From Nitrosospira sp. (lineage in GTDB: Bacteria; Pseudomonadota; Gammaproteobacteria; Burkholderiales; Nitrosomonadaceae), in contig JACDSH010000028.1 in NCBI GenBank assembly GCA_013450215.1, forward strand, positions 1 to 33,091: 33,091 bases of DNA. The letters run 5' to 3'. A program made the translations under genes and the position numbers. Position 1 is the stretch's first letter, and every line of letters starts with the position of its first letter. Positions 27,716 to 33,091 of the stretch are shown here, piece by piece. The notes under the pieces were generated by a model. That model was not told where the DNA came from and did not search any database. It was given only the letters and a program-made list of their open reading frames with translations.

Positions 27716-29038
27716 ATGAATCAGACCATCCATAACCTAACTCAGGCATTGCCCTCTGACGACTCGCAACGCGCATTGCTGCATAACGAGGTTCACACTC
27801 GTCCGGCGGCACGCATACGCTTGCCTGCACTTGTAGTCTCCATCGCCGTATTAAACGAAGGCATCAGCCGTGAAGAGGAATGTCAACACTTGAACCGCCT
27901 CCCGGGGAAGAGAAAATTAACACCTGCCGATCTGCAAGGAAACTTCCTTCGCCTGCGTTTTTCGAATCACGCATTGAAATGGGAGCGGCATAGCGAATTC
28001 ACCCGTTACTCTTTAGTGCAGGCACTCCCGCCACAGGCATCTCTAGATGCGACTGATCCTGAACTACTCTCCTCGTTATCACTGGAAGCCGAATGGCTAC
28101 GAGCCATTCCTGGCAGAACGATAGCAGCTATCAAGCTCGTCATGCTGGCTGAGAGCTTGGTTGATCCGGTGGCTATGCTAGATCGTGCACGCCGCTGGTT
28201 AGGTGACCATGCGGTGGTTGCATCATTAATGGGTCATGGTCATTCGATTGTCGTCACCGACTTCCGCTTGCGCGACAGTGGTTTCGAACGCATGTTGGTA
28301 TTGGCTCCAGCCGATACTAGCGAGACCCGTGCAGGACGAATCTCGGCACGGTTATTGGAGCTGGAAACATATCGGATGATGGCATTGCGTGGTCTGCCAG
28401 TTGCCAAAGAACTTGGACCGATGCTAGCCGAGTCCGAGGCCGTTTTATCAACCATCACCGCGCGCCTTGAGGGGAAACATGATAGCGATCAAGACCTACT
28501 GGACACGCTAGTGACGTTAGCGGCGCGTGTGGAACGTGCGACTGCTGAACATGTGTACCGCTTCTCTGCCACTCAGGCTTATAACTCACTTGTACTCAAC
28601 CGTATTACTGAGCTGCGTGAAAAACCAATTCCTGGTACGCAGACAGTGGGCGAATTCATGCAGCGCCGATTGTCACCGGCAATCGCTACAGTATCAGCTA
28701 CAGCGCAGCGGCTAGCATCCCTATCGCAACGCATCGAGCGGGCAGGCGGGCTATTACGCACGCGCGTGGACATCGTCACAGAGGTGCAGAACCAACAGTT
28801 GCTGTTTAAGCTGACACGGGGGCAGGAACTGCAGCTACGACTGCAAAGAACGGTGGAAGGACTCTCGATTGCAGCGATCACATACTATGTGATCAGCCTA
28901 GTCTTTTACGCGGGGAAGGCTGCCAATGCGGCTGGTTTACCGATCAATCCAGAAATCGCTGCGGGTGCGATGATCCCAGTGGTATTGGGCGGCGTAGTCT
29001 GGTTGACGCGGCGGATTCGCCGACACTTCCATGCATAA
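27716..29038 (+). CDS. DUF3422 family membrane protein
   Basis: A 440-residue protein matching the DUF3422 family of proteobacteria, function unknown. The N-terminal signature LLHNEVHTRPAARIRLPA is followed by a mixed cytosolic domain and a helical, probably coiled region (about residues 240-360, rich in TQRLASLSQRIERAGG-type heptads). Two C-terminal membrane helices follow (about 380-402 and 412-428), then a basic tail. The start is uncertain: ATG 27716 (MNQTIHNLTQ) or the in-frame ATG 27680. I prefer 27716, since the added residues of the longer form look unrelated and lie next to the IS30 truncation point. The original promoter may have been lost there. Confidence 0.8.
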   Translation: MNQTIHNLTQALPSDDSQRALLHNEVHTRPAARIRLPALVVSIAVLNEGISREEECQHLNRLPGKRKLTPADLQGNFLRLRFSNHALKWERHSEFTRYSLVQALPPQASLDATDPELLSSLSLEAEWLRAIPGRTIAAIKLVMLAESLVDPVAMLDRARRWLGDHAVVASLMGHGHSIVVTDFRLRDSGFERMLVLAPADTSETRAGRISARLLELETYRMMALRGLPVAKELGPMLAESEAVLSTITARLEGKHDSDQDLLDTLVTLAARVERATAEHVYRFSATQAYNSLVLNRITELREKPIPGTQTVGEFMQRRLSPAIATVSATAQRLASLSQRIERAGGLLRTRVDIVTEVQNQQLLFKLTRGQELQLRLQRTVEGLSIAAITYYVISLVFYAGKAANAAGLPINPEIAAGAMIPVVLGGVVWLTRRIRRHFHA

Positions 29039-29197
29039 TGGAATCCGCTTTATATTACCTAGGACAGGACCAACTCTGATATTCAATGAAGTTTATTCCG
29101 GCAATCTGCTGTCGACGCTTGGTTAGGCACCAGATGACGCGCTCCAACTTTGCTTCTGCACTCGTTTAAATATTACAGAATCGCGAGAATACAAATC

Positions 29198-29596
29198 TTA
29201 GATGACCGATCCCTCACGCTGGATAGCAACCCAAGCGGAAATTTTCTTGCCAACTTTGATAGGCAGCACACGCCAATACATGATGAAGGGTGTGCCATCT
29301 TTCTTATAGTTAATCGCCTTGCCTTCAAATTTTCCGCCCGAGTTCAATGCTGCTGAAAGCCTCGCTATGACCTTAGAATCTGTTCCCGTGCCTTGAAGAA
29401 TCCGAGGCGTCTTGCCGATTATTTCGGATGGGTCGTGGCCAGTTAGTTTTTTGAACGACTTGTTGGCGTAGATAATCTTGCCTTCCGCCGATGCATCCGT
29501 GATCAACACAGAGTCGAAACTGTTCTCTGCCAAAACCTGGAGTAGGGCCAACCCACCATCAGCTCCTTTCATCAGTTTCTCAAACGTCTCGGACAT
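29198..29596 (-). CDS. Stand-alone LOV-like PAS domain protein
   Basis: A 132-residue protein made of a single PAS domain (about residues 20-127), with no kinase, GGDEF or DNA-binding part. The sequence SVLITDASAEGKIIYANKSF, LTGHDPSEIIGKTPRILQG and FEGKAINYKKDGTPF follows the LOV subgroup. However, the photoactive cysteine of the LOV motif G(R/K)NCRFLQG is replaced by proline (P64 in GKTPRILQG), so flavin-cysteine photochemistry is not expected. It may sense redox state or a ligand, or act by protein binding. ATG 29596 has AGGGGAA 8 nt upstream, which decides the start over a longer frame to 29656. Confidence 0.75.
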   Translation of the reverse strand: MSETFEKLMKGADGGLALLQVLAENSFDSVLITDASAEGKIIYANKSFKKLTGHDPSEIIGKTPRILQGTGTDSKVIARLSAALNSGGKFEGKAINYKKDGTPFIMYWRVLPIKVGKKISAWVAIQREGSVI

Positions 29597-29711
29597 TCTA
29601 GGTTCCCCTTGGTTAGAAAGCGTCACCGGCAACAAAGCCGTTATCAGAAATGGCAATCGGCATTTTTACTCTGAGCACGGTACAGCCTTTTTACGCAAGA
29701 AACAACCCTCT

Positions 29712-29729
29712 GGATCAGTTGACTGATCC
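29712..29729. repeat. Short inverted repeat upstream of the PAS gene
   Basis: GGATCAG and CTGATCC around TTGA, about 115 bp upstream of the PAS gene start. There is no T tail. It is a possible operator, but unsupported beyond its symmetry. Confidence 0.3.
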
Positions 29730-29840
29730 CCATGTACCGCCTCCAATTGTCTGAACACGCTTTTGTGAATCCGGTCACCATTCGTTCAGTATAAACGAGG
29801 TGAGGTTTGGGGGTCGAAAGTGAATCTTCAAAGATATCTG

Positions 29841-31142
29841 CTATTTCTTTACCAAAACTAGATTAGGTTTCTTCTTCAATTGAGGAATTGATGTTTCCTG
29901 AATAGATGAATCCTCATCGCAATACTTCAGATTTAACTGTTCGATCTTCTCAAATACGGCATCCAAGCTTTTTCGCAGCTTCCTGCTTTTAGTGTGATTT
30001 GCCTCAGCAGCGATGCATCCCCCGAGTTCCTCCAGCTCAGAAAGCGTGAATCGGGCAGAAACAATTTCATCACGACATTTGGAGGAGTAAATTGCTTGCA
30101 TCAGCTCTTCAGGAATATATGTGAGCGACGTAATGAGGCCGCATTCTTCCTCTGTGAGCAGCAGCACCACTTTCTGACCGGGCTTGAGATATTTTCTAAT
30201 GGTTGCCATCAAAGTTTCCTGATTATGAATTTTTTCGGATTCTGGCATGACGTGCTTTGAGCCTTGATGAACGGAAGTTCGTGGTGCGGTAGGGTTTGGT
30301 ATCCGACACATGGTTTTGTCGTTCGCTCTGATCAAGCCTGGAACGCCCAGAATCCAGCCTTCTACCTGCGCCACTGCGCGCTCGGGTGGTGTCAGATCAG
30401 GATTCAGGCATGCGGCAAGACGGTCGTTCCGGTCGGCGCGGGAAAGCCACGAGGCAATGCTGAAGGCGTCATGTTGATCGGGTGTGCGATCTTCTATTGC
30501 GAAATTTCGACTCCAAAGCGCCGGATAGGCTTCGGCGATAGCCGAATGCGCAGCCGGAATGTCCCATCCGTCAAACGGCCAGAAGTGGACACGCTTGCCA
30601 AGTTGGTCACGAATGTAGCGAAGCCAAGGGATGCCAGCGTGGGAGGATTTCGCCACCGAACCATGTACATCGAAATGGAAAACCGACTTCGCACTTCCCG
30701 AACGCTCCTCGGTCAGGCGACGCCAGCGAGAGTTCCCCATCCGGGCCGCGCCGTTTCCCCGTATCCCGTCACGAACGAAATCGACGTAAATGTCCTCGTC
30801 GGTCGGCCAGTGCCGTTGAAAATCATCGAGAAACTCGTGCCAGTCAGGCGACAAATGGTGAACCTCGAAATAGCGCAGCGGAAACGAGAATCCGTGGTCG
30901 ATGCCGACAAGCGTGGCTTTATCCTCGCCCAGCCGCGCCACAAGCCATTCTGCAATCCCGCGCCGGGTCCAGTATTTGCGCGGCGATGCCGGCGGTAATA
31001 CTTCAATCGGCGAGTTATTGCCATCTGCCATATAGACACGCAGGCCTTTTAGGCTGGCCATCGGGGTCTCGGCACCGGAATAGTCTATTCCGATATATCG
31101 GGCGAAGGCGCTCATGTCAGGCCGCTGCCTTGAACCGTTCAT
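29841..31142 (-). CDS. DUF429-like protein (RNase H-like fold) fused to an unknown C-terminal module
   Basis: A 433-residue frame with two unlike parts. Residues 1 to about 285 resemble DUF429 proteins with an RNase H-like fold: GIDYSGAETP (D20), VGIDHGFSFP (D82), AIAEAYPALW (E204) and PDQHDAFSIASW (D225) give the expected set of acidic residues. Residues from about 299 (MPESEKIHNQ) form a separate charged, helical module ending in KKKPNLVLVKK. The C-terminal part is visibly more AT-rich than the GC-rich N-terminal part, pointing to different origins. An internal ATG at 30209 (MATIRKYLKPGQ) has AGGA 8 nt upstream and could give a separate 122-residue protein. The start could also be ATG 31115 (MSAFARYIG). 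Biochemical function unknown. Confidence 0.65.
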   Translation of the reverse strand: MNGSRQRPDMSAFARYIGIDYSGAETPMASLKGLRVYMADGNNSPIEVLPPASPRKYWTRRGIAEWLVARLGEDKATLVGIDHGFSFPLRYFEVHHLSPDWHEFLDDFQRHWPTDEDIYVDFVRDGIRGNGAARMGNSRWRRLTEERSGSAKSVFHFDVHGSVAKSSHAGIPWLRYIRDQLGKRVHFWPFDGWDIPAAHSAIAEAYPALWSRNFAIEDRTPDQHDAFSIASWLSRADRNDRLAACLNPDLTPPERAVAQVEGWILGVPGLIRANDKTMCRIPNPTAPRTSVHQGSKHVMPESEKIHNQETLMATIRKYLKPGQKVVLLLTEEECGLITSLTYIPEELMQAIYSSKCRDEIVSARFTLSELEELGGCIAAEANHTKSRKLRKSLDAVFEKIEQLNLKYCDEDSSIQETSIPQLKKKPNLVLVKK

Positions 31143-31163
31143 AACGCTGCGCTCATGCCTATA

Positions 31164-31244
31164 TCATTTCGATTTCTTAGCTGGAGGCGTTGATCTTCCC
31201 TCAACAAACCAATCAAACATGCGAGCAAAGAACTCCTTCGACAT
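31164..31244 (-). CDS. Possible 26-residue peptide or gene fragment
   Basis: A short frame, MSKEFFARMFDWFVEGRSTP and six more residues, sits between the 172-residue-class unknown gene and the DUF429-like gene. The frame is open a further 10 codons upstream to 31274, overlapping the previous gene's end in another frame. The ribosome site is weak (CTGAG). It may be a small gene, the end of a truncated one, or chance. Confidence 0.25.
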   Translation of the reverse strand: MSKEFFARMFDWFVEGRSTPPAKKSK

Positions 31245-31258
31245 CTCAGGGTCATAGC

Positions 31259-31768
31259 TCAGATAGTTCGGCTGTCATAAGCCCAATGCAAGAGCGCTTG
31301 CCGCTGGCGTGGTCGGCAAAACGGATCACCCTGTTCGCAATTCTTCCTGATCTGCGCCACGTGCCGTGTCATCGCCTTCCATCGTCCGATCTGGCGGGCG
31401 TCCTCCTGTGGAATGCGCCTACCCATCCAATAGCGGCAATACCACTGGAACCACCCGCGCGGGTCGTCCGGATTAATCCAGCCCTTCCGCCGCCATTCCG
31501 ACAGGGGTTGACTGGCGTCCACGCCGAAGTAGTTGAGAGCACAGTCGCGGCGAGAGGGCGACAGCTTCGCCCGCGCGAACCAGCTCGCCGGAAATTCGGC
31601 GCGGCAATCGGTAATATACTTTCCGCAGAAAATGCCGAGTTTGAGCATCTCCTTCGGCGTCAAGTCTGGCCGAAACTCGGGGCTGAAGTCGCGACCAGCC
31701 GGAGCTGCCAGCTCGTAGCGGTAGCCTTGCTGCATCTTGTCGTTGACGATGACTATACGGCGGCGCAT
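31259..31768 (-). CDS. Conserved-looking hypothetical protein
   Basis: A 169-residue basic, tryptophan-rich soluble protein (from ATG 31768, MRRRIVIVNDKMQQGYRYEL; a GTG 9 nt upstream is also possible). It contains PDLTPKEMLKLGIFCGKY, a WFQWYCRYWMGRR cluster and RQRQALLHWAYDSR, with six cysteines. There is no signal peptide or membrane helix. It is GC-rich like the N-terminal part of the neighbouring DUF429-like gene, so the two may have arrived together. I recall similar hypothetical proteins but cannot name a family or function. The long plus-strand frame over it looks like a shadow. Confidence 0.55.
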   Translation of the reverse strand: MRRRIVIVNDKMQQGYRYELAAPAGRDFSPEFRPDLTPKEMLKLGIFCGKYITDCRAEFPASWFARAKLSPSRRDCALNYFGVDASQPLSEWRRKGWINPDDPRGWFQWYCRYWMGRRIPQEDARQIGRWKAMTRHVAQIRKNCEQGDPFCRPRQRQALLHWAYDSRTI

Positions 31769-32010
31769 TTGGCTCACACTTTAACATCAAAAGGCCACTT
31801 AATTATTTCTGCCACCCGATATAACCTTCAACTGCCAACGGGACACCCCTTTTGGTCAAAATATCCATCGTGGCAAGCTCTTTATATTCTTGGGCAAGGG
31901 CTAAAAAATTATGGGAATGCGGTCTATGGCCCAGCTGGCTTAATACTCAGCAGAAAGAAAAACTGGTAGCATGAACCTCACCTCTTGGAAGATGGAAAAC
32001 CGGGGGAACC

Positions 32011-32157
32011 TCACAACAAGTAACGCCGGAAGCTTCGTTCACACATCCCTAATATCCGGGCTGCCTCAAATTGCGTAAGCCGACCTGCGTTCCAACCCTC
32101 ATACGTTTCTTCGAATCTCATCCTTCGGTTCTCCTGTAGCACTTCCGTTCGTCTCAT
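32011..32157 (-). pseudogene. N-terminal helix-turn-helix relic of a transposase (ISNCY-type)
   Basis: A 48-residue frame starting MRRTEVLQENRRMRFEETYE, with the helix-turn-helix stretch LTQFEAARILGMCERSFRRY. This is the N-terminus typical of ISNCY-group transposases, which usually run to several hundred residues. Here a TGA follows directly after RRYLL and nothing recognisable continues, so only the DNA-binding start survives. It is likely insertion-sequence debris. Confidence 0.65.
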
Positions 32158-32421
32158 TTGGCACCCCCTTCGGAGTGCTATGACGACCGGACAGATGTCG
32201 CGCTACAGAACCAGACAGGTCATAAACTCTCAACGACCAAAAAATTCGAACTTGACTTAGAAGAAAAACACTGTTATTTTTTATGTCTTAAGTGCCTATT
32301 CAAATTCATTTCCATCTTTGCAACAAGAACAACGTTTGATTAAGGCACTTTAACCAGAGGATGTTAAAACAATCAAGCCTCGGAAAATTTATTTTTAGCT
32401 AATTCTAAAATGGGAATTAAA
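32158..32421. other. AT-rich intergenic region before the small secreted protein
   Basis: About 260 bp without a convincing gene. A 61-codon frame starting at 32158 has no ribosome site and no protein-like pattern. This region presumably holds the promoter of the gene at 32422, but I found no clear -35/-10 pair. Confidence 0.4.
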
Positions 32422-32646
32422 ATGAACAAACTGTTTGCCGCTAGCATTGCTTCGATATTCGTATTCAGTTCGGCTGCCGCCCTGGCAGATCAGCATAGCA
32501 CAGGAGAAATTGGCTTAACCCATTCACACACCTCTGCTCGGACTAAACTGATCGAAATAGACTGCAAGAATAAAAACCCAGGTGAAGAAATCATGGACCC
32601 CACTGATGCCAGGAAAAAAGTAAAGTGCCATGAACCGACGAAGTGA
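32422..32646 (+). CDS. Small secreted two-cysteine protein, function unknown
   Basis: A 74-residue precursor with a textbook signal peptide: MNKLF, a hydrophobic core and cleavage after ALA near residue 22. The mature part is about 52 residues, hydrophilic, with two cysteines (IDCKNKN and VKCHEP) about 22 residues apart that could form one disulfide. The start at ATG 32422 has GGGA 8 nt upstream; the in-frame ATG at 32410 has none. I recognise no family. The signal peptide argues for a real periplasmic or secreted product. Confidence 0.6.
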   Translation: MNKLFAASIASIFVFSSAAALADQHSTGEIGLTHSHTSARTKLIEIDCKNKNPGEEIMDPTDARKKVKCHEPTK

Positions 32647-32892
32647 GGCGTAATCTGCACTACACTCCCTAGTGCGATACGGGCTAGTGTTTAGTTGCTC
32701 CGGCAATTTAAGCAGTATTAGCGATTCTATCGTTCTCGCTGACCGCATATTGACCCAGGCTGTCGATTAAAGTGGGCCCATGAGTCAAGACAGAAATGCC
32801 CTTAGTTTATAGCTCCTTGCAAAACTAATTTTAAAATAGAGCGTAATGGCATTCGATACTCGAATTTCGGCATCTAAGTGGTTACTTCTGCC

Positions 32893-33090
32893 TTACTTGC
32901 AGCAATCTTTTTGATTTACCGCATTTCCCCGCCCTTGAGGGCGAGTGCCATCACCGGCTAGTTCGGTTTGGGAATTTTTACTTCCCTCTTTCGGACTTAC
33001 GTCATCTAGCTGAGAAGCTGATCTGCTGTCAACGCTAGCACCACAAACATCAGGTGCAATATTACCTTTGCATTTCCCCTGTCCTGCTAT
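32893..33090 (-). CDS. C-terminal 65 codons of an unidentified open frame entering from the right edge
   Basis: A reverse frame with no stop from the right edge to TAA at 32893-32895. The peptide is very polar, rich in Ser, Asp, Gly and Asn, with two Cys near its start (GKCKGNIAPDVCGA) and a Cys pair at the end (QKDCCK). This resembles a secreted or disordered tail more than a folded enzyme. No family is recognised, and a chance open frame of this length is possible. The region 32647-32892 to its left shows no gene. Confidence 0.35.
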   Translation of the reverse strand: MAGQGKCKGNIAPDVCGASVDSRSASQLDDVSPKEGSKNSQTELAGDGTRPQGRGNAVNQKDCCK

Positions 33091-33091
33091 G

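Noticed and set aside
27534-27830. Minus-strand frame across the IS30/DUF3422 junction
   Set aside because: It spans the transposase relic in the wrong frame and the start of DUF3422 antisense, with no conserved content.
30264-30998. 244-codon plus-strand frame antisense to the DUF429-like gene
   Set aside because: The minus frame carries the conserved acidic motifs; the plus frame is a shadow with no family features.
31190-31969. Long plus-strand open frame (259 codons) over the unknown Trp-rich gene
   Set aside because: It lies antisense to a more protein-like frame in GC-rich DNA, has no ribosome site or recognisable motif, and its composition looks like a reverse-complement shadow.
32158-32343. 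61-codon plus-strand frame
   Set aside because: No ribosome site, random-looking composition, and it begins right at the transposase relic boundary.

Overview
The window is chromosomal DNA from a betaproteobacterium, very probably an ammonia oxidiser of the Nitrosomonadaceae (Nitrosomonas/Nitrosospira group). The tpiA-secG-tRNA-Leu-nuoA-N order, the character of the NuoG and TpiA proteins and the gloB-methyltransferase-rnhA-dnaQ cluster all fit Betaproteobacteria. The pointer to ammonia oxidisers is a tetrahaem NapC/NirT cytochrome that resembles CycB (cytochrome cM552), preceded by a 24-codon relic that resembles the C-terminus of CycA (cytochrome c554). In ammonia oxidisers these two genes follow haoAB.

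Layout. 1-1409 (-): the 5' two thirds of htpG, with a sigma32-like promoter. 1506-2606 (+): a secreted PQQ-type sugar/sorbosone dehydrogenase. 2612-17274 (-): the complete 14-gene nuo operon (nuoA to nuoN, transcribed right to left), preceded by tRNA-Leu(GAG), secG and tpiA. 18931-21685 (-): pstC-pstA-pstB under a near-consensus Pho box, without pstS or phoU. 22002-22078 (+): initiator tRNA-fMet with its own promoter and terminator, followed by a perfect bidirectional terminator. 22245-22646 (-): two tiny membrane-protein genes of unknown function. 22955-25931: gloB (-) diverging from a YafS-like methyltransferase, rnhA and dnaQ (+).

From about 26 kb the DNA becomes accessory. An IS3-family transposase relic, the cycA 3' relic with an intact cycB, a 5'-truncated IS30-family transposase and a DUF3422 membrane protein are followed by a small LOV-like PAS protein that lacks the photoactive cysteine. 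Next come a DUF429-like protein fused in frame to an unrelated C-terminal module, a conserved-looking unknown protein, a transposase helix-turn-helix relic and a small secreted two-cysteine protein. An unidentified open frame runs off the right edge.

How the genes work together. Complex I (nuo) couples NADH and quinone to proton movement; in ammonia oxidisers it is thought to run largely in reverse to make NADH. CycB-type cytochromes pass electrons from hydroxylamine oxidation to quinone. The pst genes import phosphate under Pho control, although the binding protein must be encoded elsewhere. The rest is housekeeping: chaperone, secretion, glycolysis, methylglyoxal detoxification and replication fidelity.

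I saw no CRISPR array, prophage, biosynthetic cluster or recognisable defence system. The most informative hidden signal is the cycA relic in front of the solitary cycB.
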